Shown here piece by piece: positions 26,591 to 37,244 of a stretch of DNA of 64,000 nucleotides. The position numbers and the translations under genes are program-made. Position 1 is the first letter of the stretch. Each line of letters opens with the position of its first letter. The stretch is from contig JAAONU010000019.1 of assembly GCA_012932295.1 (NCBI GenBank), positions 28,586,913 to 28,650,912 on the forward strand. Direction: 5' to 3'. The stretch is from Cyclina sinensis. Lineage: Eukaryota; Mollusca; Bivalvia; Venerida; Veneridae. The notes under the pieces are model-generated. The model saw only the letters and a program-made list of their open reading frames with translations, did not search any database and had not been told where the DNA came from.

Positions 26591-27433
26591 TATTTGTACT
26601 TTTTCTAAATTGAAAACTTGGTTCTCCTGCTGACATTATTACTTTATGCTAGTTTTATCTCATTTTCTTATTTTTTCTTTATGACATTGGAAATAGTGTG
26701 GCTCTAAACGCAAATATTTAAATTATGTTTTTGTTAGATGCCCTGTTTTTCTATACAATGGACCACAAGCAATGAATTTTCTCCGACCTAGACCTAGGCA
26801 GTTTTACTACACTAGCGGAGGATTAGAGTGTGGCATAGAGTGTTATATCATTATAGCACTTCGAAGTTGTGAAACTCGAGTTCAGCCATACATAAAATTC
26901 ACACTTAACAAGTTTGATACTTGTTTCGAATAAATCAAGACTAAATTTCTTCCGAAAACAAGGATTTGTCTGTCTTACCTAATGACCTAAGATATCTGTT
27001 TGTACGTCTTTAAAAGGTTCTGCACAGTATCATTTGGTCGCTTTACTAACTATATTTTTCAGATTATCCAAGCAAACGTTTTTGAAATATTAACATCAAT
27101 ACATCTACATGTAAACAAGTTTGCATATCTTGACTGACATTTGGGTGAATTTTATTTTAATATTTGTGTTAAAATATGTTTTAATCGCATTTCACTGTAT
27201 CCAATTTTCTTATACTAGATAAAAAATAACACTTACCTCTAAAAATGTTTAAATGTATGTATGTATGTATAAGATATTTCGCTTTTATATAATATTCCGA
27301 CCTTTGACAGATTGTAATGGGCTAGCAACTTCTTCCGTAATTAAGTCTTGTGAAACCTGCGCGCGTTTAATGTGTAGTAAATATGAAAAGGTAAAGGGCA
27401 GGTTACTGAACAGAGAAGATGAATAAGTATTAG
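26509..27433. repeat. Diverged terminal segment of copy 3
   Basis: Compared with copy 2, substitutions begin at 26510 (c for t) and 26522 (a for g). Others include 'ggttctcctgctg' for 'ggctttcctcctg', a shortened 'actatatttttcag', and 'gatgaataag' for 'gataaacaag'. The preceding ~8.8 kb is nearly unchanged, so the change in divergence is abrupt. Confidence 0.85.
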
Positions 27434-29089
27434 CATTTCCAACAAATGCTTGAATTCGCCGTTCAGTCATGTATGACGTCTTATCCATAGATGAATGTAT
27501 TCATTGATTTGATAATTTTATAACATACTTTGCAGTGAAAAGCGAAGTTATACTGATAATTTTTACACAGAAATAATAAAGCAGATGAAGTATACATTGT
27601 AGTTTTTATTGTAGCTGGGCTATTTTTGAAAGCGAATGATTTGGCTTCTTTATGAAAAGCATGCCAATATCTTTATACATCATGTTAAAATTTGCAGCAT
27701 TAAAAACCTTGTAAATATTGCTTTGTTGTAAACCAGTCTACGCATATTAATTAATTAGCTATCTGCGTAGCTTTTTACTTTATTTATCACTAAAAAAAAT
27801 GTTTACTTAACAAAAGCTAGATACTGTTCTTCAATATCATAAGAATATTACATGTAAAATTTAAACAGAATAAATTTTAAGTAAAAAAATACGATATTGC
27901 CCTGACCCTAAACAAGCATATATTAAACACAGATATACCCTGATCAAACTCCTCGCACCAGGTACGTAACGCTTTGCTACTTAACTGTACTGATCAGGGG
28001 AAGTAACCGCTGCGGGGAGTTTGTATCCTGATTAGAATCGCCCGGAAGCAAGCATTTTTTTTCTTTAAGTGCAAAACCAAACAAAACATACTCTTATTTG
28101 GACTACATTCTCTAGTTAGGAATGACATGTAGCAAAAAATATTGCGATTATCTTGTGTTATCCCGCAAGAGCCTGAAGACTTGTACTGAGTTTGTTCATT
28201 GATGATGGTATTTTTCAGTTGTAAGAATAAGTAACCCGACAAACATGGCGGTTGGGCGAGTCCATTTACACATCCCTTGCTGAAGATTTTTGACGTCCAT
28301 TTTGTTATCATGTGATATGAAATTATTCGCTTTGATTGGCTAAAGGCAGGCGGTGTACAGGCAAAACTGTTCAAATCTTGTTAATTGTATATATCGCCGT
28401 CCAGGAACGGCGATAACTAGCAGGGTAAATATAGTATATAGTATCCATTGATTGAAAGAAAAATGTTACGACAGATGCATGACTGACTCCCGAAAACTGT
28501 TCTTTTCCAGGAGGAAGGTATGAATGGTATTGAACTTATTACTATAGTATCTACCGTTTACAGTGTTGTAATTTACCTTAATGAAATTAAAACTATAAAA
28601 TACAATCAGACAAGAAGATCTGATTGTGCTCTTTCAATTCTAAGCTTTTTTTTATTTTTAGGTTTCTTAAGCGAATTATAAGCAAAAAATATTTAAAACC
28701 CGAAACTGATGTCACGCCTTTTTTTTAAATGGTCTTAGGAACAATGTTACGAAAGGTACCCAATATTTTTACAGTAATTCATACAATATTTTACTACCTA
28801 GGAAAGCCTAGTAATGTATAACAAAATGTTTTTTTTATATAATAAAGTTAAACTCAGTTTCGTTCGTAACATTATTCGTTACAGCTTAAAGTCTCCCTAG
28901 ACACTGTACTTTCACTGTTCATCAATGTCTTATCCTTCATCATCTCATTCTATCTCTCTTGCTTTTTCTTCTTCCAGTAACATTGCATCGTTTTGAGTAA
29001 ATGGTAAAAAGTCTGTATCAAAATGCAATAAACATGAAACAGGCAGTAAAAGAAAAGTCTACTGCATATAGTCAGAGCAAAGGACTGAA
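27434..29089. other. Non-coding flank, paralogous to 41.9-44.7 kb
   Basis: No supported gene. Patches align with the 3' flank of the intact claudin-like gene: 'cccgaaaactgttcttttcc' near 28487 with 41963, a single unit of the 43-bp minisatellite at about 28607-28651, and 'gacactgtactttcactgtt' near 28899 with 44490. A weak inverted pair ('aaactcctcgca' near 27947, 'tgcggggagttt' near 28012) may mark an old insertion. Confidence 0.55.
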
Positions 29090-29275
29090 TTACATCGATA
29101 CACGAGGTAAAACTACTAAGATATCTAAAAGTGCGGCTCCTAGAGACAAAAAGACTTCATCTACGAATGCTATAATGGCGAGGCCAAAAGAGGAATGGAG
29201 GGAACCTTCTCAATACATCAGAGCATATCGTCAGTGATCTTCGCAGCAAACATGATCGCCCTGAGTAGGACCAGA
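29090..29275 (-). pseudogene. Dead last exon of a claudin/PMP22-like gene
   Basis: Read on the minus strand, this aligns with the last exon of the intact gene at 44690-44877. It gives 'VLVLLRAIMFAAKITDDML' then a stop, against 'AVLALLGVIIFAAKFPDDV' in the intact exon. DNA identity resumes after the stop ('CCTCTTTTGGCCTCGCCAT'), and about 12 bases of the fourth membrane segment are deleted. The splice acceptor has been lost (ATGAGTTC where the intact copy has TTTCAGCTG). The flanks also match, so this is part of a block duplication and not a processed copy. Confidence 0.85.
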
Positions 29276-29897
29276 ACTCATGAAATATGTTCATCATGCT
29301 ATAAAGTTTTAAAGACATTCATTACAAGTGTTGCATTTGTTTGTCATCGTTAATTCTTTTATACGTCAGCGATAGAATAGTTTCGCTTTTCACCCCTCGG
29401 CCGGATTGACTCCATAAACCATTCAATACTCTCACTGCAGATGGGCATGGATTTCCATACGTCTAACTACGTCCCTGAAGGTAAATTTATGATGCATATA
29501 CAAGGGGTGGGTGTTCGGAAAATTTCGGGACAAGTGCTGTTATATTTTTATTTCTTGACATTTCCGTAAAAAAATCAATAATTGTAACTGCGTGAAAAGT
29601 TAGAATTTGTTAGTATGCGAGGTTTCACGCAGTGCTTGATAAAACGGCTCAGCCGCTGAAGATAATCCTATATTCCCTGGAAAGCTTATATTTTTCTCCT
29701 TCGACTGACTTATGTCCCATTAAAATCGATAAAGAAATGAAGTTGTTACGGGTAATTTGCTATTTTCAAGCGGAGCCAATGTTTACAGTTCTGTTTTGGT
29801 TTTGATGCCTTTAGTGATGTCACAGTCACGTGGTACAGCTACACTGATAATTGGTTCGTTTTAAAATGAAATCTGAACAGATCTAAAACAAAGAAAT
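29276..29897. other. Intronic-type flank of the dead exon
   Basis: Up to about 29490 it aligns with 44990-45135 ('gtttcgcttttcacccctcgg'), the intron next to the last exon of the intact gene. A stretch near 29506 (CAAGGGGTGGGTGTTCGG) resembles a mariner terminus but has no partner I could find. Otherwise nothing is recognised. Confidence 0.5.
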
Positions 29898-30205
29898 TGC
29901 TGGACATTCAAAAACATGCATGAAATCGAATGTCCTGCCCAATGTCGAATGCACTGCAGGACATTCAAAAACATGCATCAAATCGAATGTCCTGCTGAAT
30001 GTCCAATGCACTGCTGGACATTCAAAAACATGCATTCAATCGAATGTCCTGCTGAATGTCCAATGCACTGCTGGACATTCAAAAACATGCATGAAATCGA
30101 ATGTCCTGGCCAATGTCGAATGCATTGCAGGACATTCAAAATCTTGCATGAAATCGAATGTCCTGCTGAATGTTCAATGCACTGCGGGACATTGAATGTC
30201 GAATG
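29898..30205. repeat. 57-bp minisatellite, ~5 units
   Basis: The units contain 'ggacattcaaaaacatgcat', then 'gaatgtcctgc', and recur every 57 bp. Each unit carries the inverted pair GCAGGACATTC / GAATGTCCTGC. Because 57 is a multiple of 3 and the unit lacks stops, frames stay open across it and translate as a Cys/His-rich repeat (MHEIECPAQCRMHC). I regard the open frame as a by-product. Confidence 0.9.
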
Positions 30206-31777
30206 TCGAATGTTGATCCCACTGCCAACTTCACAGACTTTGAGGCAGAGGCAGTTTCAGAAGTTGTCCAACATATTTCACAGGAAGTTATGTGCAGCGT
30301 TGTTTGCTTAGCTTCCAAAAAATATTCCTGTGGCATTATGTCTTTTCATTACTTTTACAATTTGTCTGCTTATTTCAGGGTATCCGATTTATTGTGTAGG
30401 AATTTAAGGAACGATTTTTACCTACAGAGCCTCAGTGCTGACCAGTTCGATTATTTTTTTATCTCTATTGATAATTTACTTTGCAAATATTTGCTTTGCA
30501 AAACAAGCGAAAAGACAAATTAGATCTATTTTAGTCCCCAGTGTTATCCAATGATGTTTGACTCTTTTCCCTATTTTTATAGAAAGAAATCTACATTGTC
30601 CTAAAAGAAATGTATAGTTGTGGTACTCATATATAAGTGTTTCAGCGGCATAGAACTGAAAAGCCGAAACTAGCGGTTAGCTCAGCAAAACTGTTCTCCT
30701 GTTTTTTAATCGTATAGAAAGTAAAATGTTAACTACGTACGTTGACGACAGTCATCCTTCATTAATTTCTTATTATCCTATGAAACTGTAGAATATATCA
30801 TTTGAACGTTTTAAGGAGGAGTATAAAATGTGCTCTTGATAATGTACGTTATCATATTTTATTTCATAATGGAAGAAATATAAAACTTGTTCTTTTACAA
30901 ATCTTAGTTTTCTTTTCACATCAATGATACAAAAAATGATGAAAATAATTATATATAAATGAAACATATTGCATTTAAAGAAACTATTAAAGAAAATAAA
31001 TCGAGTTTAGAGTACAAACATAAAATTTATTGCATTTAAACGAAATTCATAGCAGACAAAAGAAAATGATATTGCATATAAATGAAAAATATTGAACATA
31101 ATTTAAGAAAAAAGATATTGCAATTCAAGAGTTTAATGAAAACTGCTACGTTTGACACATCATACTTTAAACACAGACGAGGCTGGATACACAACATTAT
31201 TTAAAACTACTGACGACCTTATCTTCACAACACTTGTAAAGGAATATTTACTATCACAAAAAAAACTGCTGTCAAATTAAACTGGAGTCAAGTCAGAATT
31301 AGAATAATTGTTTTGTTCAGTAATATTGGACTTTTGGCATTAGAGTCATAAACAGGTCTTGGAATAAGGTAAGGTTGACTGGAAGAAACCTAAGAATATC
31401 AAATTCAGTGAGAGTTTTTCACCTTTTAGTTATTTAATTTTGTGTATTTGAATGAACTATTTTGAACATACCGACGTTAAATAAGTTATTCTTGTCAAAA
31501 ATCCAGTTTCTGGGAAAGGAAAATATAGAAAATGCAAATGAGCGAATCCCTTTTCAAGACTGTCCCTTTCGATTTTTTTGAATCAGCTGTCTAGTGACCT
31601 TTAACTTTAAATAGACCGCAAATTAAAGTGATACTATGTAGAGAACAGACAAAACTTAAAATCCAATGAAACAAATGATTCCACTACAGTCAGCAGTTTG
31701 TTTGATATGTAAAAAGAGACAGGGGAGAAAAGAAAACAAACTCTCTAGATAGCAACTATTTAAAGTTTCAAATGAAT
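30206..31777. other. Stretch without a recognisable gene
   Basis: AT-rich. Around 30960-31130 a degenerate 'attgcatttaaa' motif recurs a few times. No coding sequence, RNA gene or transposon end is recognised. Confidence 0.5.
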
Positions 31778-31938
31778 TCAAAATGGACTAGCCATTAAAT
31801 CATTAAAAAATTGTCTGTCATCCAAAATAAGAATTTTCACCATCACTAAGTACACCAGGTTTTTATCATTAAAAGTACTAAAAATGTGACAGATTAGAAA
31901 AAATATGAGTACGATCACACCAAAAAGGACAAGATAAG
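31778..31938 (-). pseudogene. Extra, diverged copy of the claudin-like last exon
   Basis: On the minus strand an acceptor (CTATTTTCAG) precedes an open stretch starting 'AYLVLFGVIVLIFFLIC', which aligns at its start with 'ADLVFLGVIIFDAK' of the exon at 32995-33170. The sequence upstream in transcription order, 31939-32172, is a near-duplicate of 33171-33403. After about 20 codons the similarity to the family is lost, although the frame stays open to TGA at 31778. It is either a decayed duplicate or an alternative last exon; I favour decay. Confidence 0.6.
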
Positions 31939-32172
31939 CTGAAAATAGAAGAAATGCTAATGATTTTTTGTTGTTTAGGATGATGATATTTTTAGTTATT
32001 GTTGTTGTTCATATTGCTGATGTTGATGTTGTTGTGATGATGATGATGATGATGATGATGTAAAATAAGTTAATGTTTATGATGAAAGTTATGATGATGG
32101 TGAAGATGGTTGTGATGATGTTTTAAGCAGATGATGACGTTATTATTAACGATTTCAACACTGATACTTTTA
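31939..32172. repeat. Duplicated segment, copy of 33171-33403
   Basis: A direct duplicate that includes a (GATGAT)n-rich tract and 'ttaagcagatgatgacgtta'. It continues after the insertion at 32173-32784 with sequence matching 33404-33500. Confidence 0.9.
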
Positions 32173-32784
32173 TAGGGTTAACGCACGTTTTTTTGTGTTA
32201 TAACATCTGCAGAATCCCAAGGGATGGTTGGTGCCCGAGCCTGTAGGGCGAGGGCACCAACATATCCCGAGGGATTCTGCAGATGTTATAACACACAAAA
32301 AAAACGTGCGTTAACGCTATTCTAGCATAAAATGATCTAGAAAAGACATGTTTACGAAAAAATAGATAAATAAATAAATAATGGTACAGTCGCCTTTAGG
32401 TTGTTAAGGATGTGTTTTAAATATGCGTTTCAGGGCGACACGTGTTTTCAACTTGTCAAGCGGCCATCTTGAAACTTAAAAAGTGTCGATTAAAAAATAT
32501 TTGGAAGGATTTCATGTGGATTTTCAGTTGAACAAGGCCAGCCATTGATTTTATCAATAATCATAAATGTTTCGTCTACGTTCCGACCTGCGAAGTTACA
32601 TGAACTGCCGATTTGGGGCAAAAAAGACGGATCAGCGTCCATTATTTACAAAGTCCCTGTAACGCGCATAACTGAAAACGGGTTACAACAGCTCTTGAGC
32701 GCGAGAACTTCCTTGTTTGCACACTTTTTTCCTCTCGTTAAAACATAGGCAAAACGGGCAAAAACAAGCGATTTTATGCTAGAA
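32173..32784. mobile_element. 612-bp insertion with a long palindrome, TA-flanked
   Basis: The duplicate at 33394-33416 shows the uninterrupted site ('gatacttttaaacttttaaa'). Here the same sequence is split by about 612 bp, with TA on both sides (32171-32172 and 32785-32786). The first part, 32177-32315, is a palindrome whose arms start GTTAACGCACGTTTTTTTG and which contains 'ggtgccc' / 'gggcacc' near its centre. TATTCTAGCATAAAAT just after the palindrome (about 32319) recurs inverted at the right end (about 32771-32786). No coding region is seen. Confidence 0.8.
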
Positions 32785-32994
32785 TAAACTTTTAAAGGAT
32801 TTAAGTTATTTTGAAAACAAACTGTTACACGAATAGACATCACCCAAGGGATAGCATTTATTCTATGATTAAAATGTATATGATATATGAGATAAAATCC
32901 TCAATATGTAAACAAGTAGAAATACCCAGTCAATATAAAAGCCAAGCCTAGTATGCTACTCTAAAATAACAAATAAGGTAAATGTATAACAGTG

Positions 32995-33170
32995 TCACTG
33001 ATCATTATTTCTTCCCTTTGACAGGAAAACAATTACTCCAGCCACAGCTGATGCGATCATTGCAATGATCGCCAACCCAAAACCAGCGCACAATGATCCA
33101 CCAAATGATCCATCATACGAGTCAGAGGCCTTTGCATCAAAGATGATCACACCAAGAAAGACAAGATCAG
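32995..33170 (-). CDS. Claudin/PMP22-like gene B, last coding exon
   Basis: Acceptor CTATTTTCAG precedes 33170. With a G from the preceding exon it reads 'ADLVFLGVIIFDAKASDSY', a linker, then 'GFGLAIIAMIASAVAGVIVF' and 'LSKGRNNDQ' to TGA at 32995. This matches membrane segments 3 (second half) and 4 of the intact gene, including the 'LGVIIF' and 'FGLAII' words. The reading frame and acceptor are intact, unlike the copy at 29.1 kb. Confidence 0.75.
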
Positions 33171-34090
33171 CTGAAAATAGAAGAAATGCTAATGATTTTT
33201 TGTTGTTTAGGATGATGATATTTTTAGCGGTTATTGTTGTTGTTCATATTGCTGATGTTGATGTTGTTGTGATGATGATGATGATGATGTAAAATAAGTT
33301 AATGTTTATGATGAAAGTTATGATGATGATGACGATGATTGTGATGATGTTTTAAGCAGATGATGACGTTATTATTTACGATTTCAACACTGATACTTTT
33401 AAACTTTTAAAGGATTTAAGTTATTTTGAAAACAAACTGTTATAGACATCACCCAAGGGATAGCATTTATTCTATGATTAAAATATATATGATATATGAA
33501 ATATATATGATTTTTATCGCTCAGTATTATGACTGTTTTGTTTTGTTATTTTGCGTACGGATTTGTGTTTCGATGTCTTTTCATTTCGTGAGATTGAAAA
33601 AAAAGAAAAGGTTCTAACTAAAGTTACATAAAGAATGAAAAAGGCGATAGAAAAGTTTTGCTCTCATTTTTCGATTAGTACCTTTTACAGTTTTAATCTA
33701 GGAGGTACTGTTGAAGGTCTAAATTATCTCTCGATGACTGCTTCCTGTGTTCAAATCAGTACTCATGTCGCCTGAGGAAAGTCACTACAATGTTACAATG
33801 TGACTACCACTCTGCATGTTCATTTCTGTGGACTGCAGATATTATAATGCTCACAATACATACATATAAAAACATTTTCATGACCATATTCTGTCTACAG
33901 TGAAATCCGACCTTTCAAATCATTATCACCATTATCATAATAAATCCTTCTTCATTTCTTTATCATCTAAAACCTACCGTTCAAAGCATCATCCGAATGA
34001 ATAACTTCATAAAGAATATGAACCAACAATACACGTCTGTGTAAGAAAAAAGATTTTTAGTAGCTCAGATATCTCTCCATACTTTTTATT
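33171..34090. other. Intron-type sequence of gene B
   Basis: The first 330 bases are the source or partner of the duplicate at 31939-32172 plus 32787-32898, with a GAT-rich tract. The rest is AT-rich with no feature recognised. Confidence 0.5.
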
Positions 34091-34105
34091 GGCGAAAAAA
34101 CTTAC

Positions 34106-34136
34106 CAATAACACTAAGAGCAAATTCATTACTATC
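34106..34136 (-). CDS. Possible short middle exon of claudin-like gene B
   Basis: A strong donor (ATTG|GTAAGTTTT) lies at 34105/34106 and a pyrimidine-rich AG (CCCCTTTTTTGAAG) at 34137. The 31-nt segment reads DSNEFALSVI plus one base. It joins exon 1 (phase 0) to the last exon (phase 1) in frame. It resembles only the end of exon 2 of the intact gene; the part that should code membrane segment 2 is missing, and a tRNA-like sequence sits directly beside it. Speculative. Confidence 0.35.
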
Positions 34137-34151
34137 CTTCAAAAAAGGGGT

Positions 34152-34242
34152 TGTTGCGATGGCCGAGTGGTCTATGGCGTTTTTACTTTGCATTGACAGA
34201 CGGTTGGTGCCGTTCGGTGCGGGTTCAAATCCCACTGGGAAC
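34152..34242 (+). repeat. tRNA-Leu/Ser-like SINE head or tRNA pseudogene
   Basis: It has an A-box TGGCCGAGTGG (34160-34170) and a B-box GGGTTCAAATCCC (34221-34233) with type II spacing. The acceptor halves (GTTGCGA, TGGGAAC) pair badly and the anticodon arm is not clean. It has the look of a tRNA-derived insertion, lying next to the truncated exon of claudin-like gene B. Confidence 0.6.
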
Positions 34243-34482
34243 TTCATTATTTAATCGTTATGTAACTTCAGTATTGCTGCAAGTCTCAATGATAAAAATG
34301 CTTTGACCTTTACGCGAGTTCTCCTCAGTTTCATGTCACTCGATCATACGAGATAGTTCACGTTGCATCCAGGGTCGTAGCAATGTATCTACGATGAAAC
34401 ATTTCCCGACCTTAATGCATCATTCGATATCACATTTCTATGTGATATTGACCGTAAGAAAGCTTGTAATGTATAATTATAC

Positions 34483-35259
34483 TACGGTGGCACAGAGGTG
34501 ACATGCACAACTTTTTTTTTAATTGCACTTCGCTTTTTTTTATCTCGTTCCCACGAGATACTAACTCGAGGGAACGACTTAGTATCTCGTTCCCACGAGT
34601 TACTAAGTCGTGTGAACGAGATAAAAAAAAGAGAAGTGCAAATCTGAAAAAAGAATCGCATTTGAAAAAAAAGAGTTGCACAGTAAAAAAAAGAATCGTG
34701 TTGTAAAAAAAAGAACAACGAATGTAAGCTATATCGAGAGAACGACTTACTAACTCGTGGGAACGAGTTAGCTATGTCGTGGGAACGACTTAATATCTCG
34801 TTCCCACGAGATACTAAGTCGTTCCCTCGAGTTAGTATCTCGTGGGTACGAGATAAAAAAAGAAAAGTGCAATTTAAAAAAAAATGTATTGCTTTGGAAA
34901 ACAAAGTATTGCACAATACATTGCTTTCTCGTTCCCACGACATAGCTAACTCGTTCCCACGAGTTAGTAAGTCGTTCCCACGACATAGCTAACTCGTTCC
35001 CACGAGTTAGTAAGTCGTTCCCTCGACATAGCTTACATTCGCTGTTCTTTTTTTTACTGCGCAACTCTTTTTTTTTCAAATGCGATTCTTTTTTCAGATT
35101 TGCACTTCTCTTTTTTTATCTCGTTCCCACGACTTAGTAACTCGTGGGAACGAGATACTAAGTCGTTCCCTCGAGTTAGTATCTCGTGGGAACGAGATAA
35201 AAAAAAAAGAGAAGTGCAATTTATAAAAGAGTTGTGCATGTCACCTCTGTGCCACCGTA
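34483..35259. mobile_element. 777-bp foldback (giant inverted-repeat) element
   Basis: The left terminus TACGGTGGCACAGAGGTGAC is matched by its exact reverse complement at the right end, and a TTATAC duplication lies outside both (34477-34482, 35260-35265). Almost the whole element folds on itself around about 34870. The arms hold some 20 copies of a small module, CGTTCCCACGAG or its reverse, alternating with 'atactaagt'/'atagctaact' spacers and separated by A- or T-runs. No transposase is present. The many open frames across it (RGNELVSRGNE-type) are products of the repeat. Confidence 0.85.
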
Positions 35260-35683
35260 TTATACAGTTATTGTATGATGGTTTAGTTGAATGCACCTGA
35301 CAAAGATGATATTTACCAAGGCTAAATACAGGTCCATTGACTTGGATGTTTATCGACATTAATGATTATAAATATAAAAATCAATGTAAACCTTATCAAT
35401 GAAATTCTTTTGATAACTCTGTGCAACTAATTGAAAACAGGTGCGTATCGTGCAGACGCAATATTGTTTACAACATTATCTCTTTTCGAGTTGAATATCA
35501 CTTTCTGTTAACTAACACGTAATCAGCACAACCTGATTGCCAAACTGCTTTATCAGTCATATCATATATGAACATATGTAACATTTAGCGTCGCCTTCTG
35601 CTAAAGAAACAAATGCCGTGACTTTTACTTAACTTCCTGACATTTTCGCATGACCTTTACTGTAAGTAAATGAAATATCCTAC

Positions 35684-35857
35684 CTTCAGGATTATGGTTT
35701 CTGCGGAAACAGTTGACACGACATTATTTTTGCGAAGTCGGAAGAGACCAAAGTTTTCAGAATCGCTGCTCCACCAGTATGGAATGGCCATGGAGATATT
35801 GCTGAACATGAAAGCGATCCCCGTAACAATGATCCCGTTAAGAAGAATAGTGTTCAT
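35684..35857 (-). CDS. Claudin/PMP22-like gene B, first coding exon
   Basis: The start ATG at 35857 lies 7 bases after a splice acceptor (TTCATTTCAG), the same layout as in the intact paralogue. The exon reads 'MNTILLNGIIVTGIAFMF', then 'AIPYWWSSDSENFGLFRL', and ends at a donor (CTGAAG|GTAGGA). Membrane segment 1 and the WW..GLF signature of the family's first extracellular loop are kept. Both loop cysteines of the paralogue are absent (RKNNVVSTVS in place of CADTLLGNKC), and the exon ends in phase 0 rather than phase 1. The gene may be decayed or have a new function. No full middle exon was found. Confidence 0.7.
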
Positions 35858-37244
35858 GTTGAAACTGAAATGAAGAAATGACAAAAGTAGATTTTACTTC
35901 CTATTATGCTTATCATATATAAGCTTTGTTGAACCTCAATTTTCACAAACCGCAATCGTCACACCGTGTGACAAATGCGTACGAATACGTCACAAAAATA
36001 GTGATAAATACGTTCGGACACATATTTCATACGAACTTAAAAACGCATTTGTCACACCTCAGAATCTTGTTTAAAAATGTGAGAAAAATTGTGAGTTTTT
36101 TAACTCGAACGTATATGTCACACATGTGTTTTTTTTTTTTTTTACTTCGAACGTATAATTATGTCACACATGCAAGATTTAGTTGACAGTACAATCATGT
36201 TAAGTCTCCAAACAGCTTCTCAAGAAACGGCACTCCGTCCGTCTGTACACTCTTCCATTGACTTGTTTTTTCTCTTTACTTGGTATTTGGTGGTCATTTG
36301 GTTCAGAATCGGAAGAATAACGGACGCTTATCGAACGACTATCAGGATTTTCCGTTACCTTTACAACTATTACAAACATTCACTTAAATACTTGGAATAT
36401 TTGTTTATTACCAAAGGGAATTTCATTTCAAAAGGGCAAGTTACACTATAAGTCATGTCTGCAGAGTACATGTAATACGACCCTGTTTAACTATCGAAAT
36501 GCGAATTAACTTCAAAAGAGAAGATAACCATAAAATTCGTTTCTAAACAGTTATTAGCCCGTTTTAACGTAGGATTAAATTTTTATTTCTTTTGATTTCT
36601 GAAAAAATCTTTTATAGTCTACACTTGAAACATAAAAATACTTGCTTATTATCTAAAGGGCAATTTATTAAAAATCGTAGGAAACCTTAAAAATTCTACA
36701 GTAATGGGTCCTTCTTTACCAAAACAAAACAAAAAAAAAAAAAAAAAAAAAGGAAACAGGGAAATTTCCGATGGTGATGATCGGTTCAGAACGAAACAAT
36801 TCAGCTTTATTTTACAGTTTTCTCTGAAAATCAATATCATCTAAGATTTAGAGTAAGGGTGGCGCGTTCGAACCAAACAGCCTGCGTTATATGACAGGTG
36901 TTAAGCGTCGTGTGGTTACTGTAACTTCTCTTCAGTGTAGTCATCCGTTCTTGATTACTCTTAAAATTATACTTGCAAAATTGCAAAACCCGCAAAATGT
37001 TCAACATAGTTAGGACCAGTATATAAGCGTGCTTTAAACTTTTCTACTGAGAATATGGATAGTATGTTCTATGTCTGACAATTTTCATGGTTTGATAGGC
37101 ACTTCCGTCGTATATGCCTAGCTTTGGAATTATTCCCCTTTAATAGGAAAATAGTATTATAGGTACTGATCGGATAGATATTTTACGTTTAGCTATATAG
37201 CTACATTAATTTTTTTTTTTTTTATTTTCCTCTAAATGCAACCT

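Larger units (their letters stand above)
17679..27433. repeat. Tandem 9.76-kb unit, copy 3 (right end of array)
   Basis: The copy is near-identical to copy 2 up to about 26508, then carries roughly a dozen substitutions and small indels over the last ~0.9 kb. Homology stops after the shared 'agtattag' at 27426-27433. The G run at 25079-25090 is one base shorter than in the other copies, which shifts the frame of the Tc1-like remnant. Confidence 0.95.

Noticed and set aside
27994..28374. Minus-strand open frame of 126 codons
   Set aside because: No family is recognised, there are no splice or conservation signals, and the Cys/Ser-rich composition fits chance.
29001..29237. Plus-strand open frame of 78 codons
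   Set aside because: It lies antisense to the dead claudin-like last exon and its flank, and its sequence is explained by that homology.
34152..34242. Functional tRNA-Ser or tRNA-Leu gene
   Set aside because: The internal promoter boxes are good, but the acceptor stem and anticodon arm do not pair properly.
34430..35359. Several overlapping open frames with RGNELVSRGNE-type repeats
   Set aside because: They are translations of the foldback element's CGTTCCC modules on both strands, not genes.
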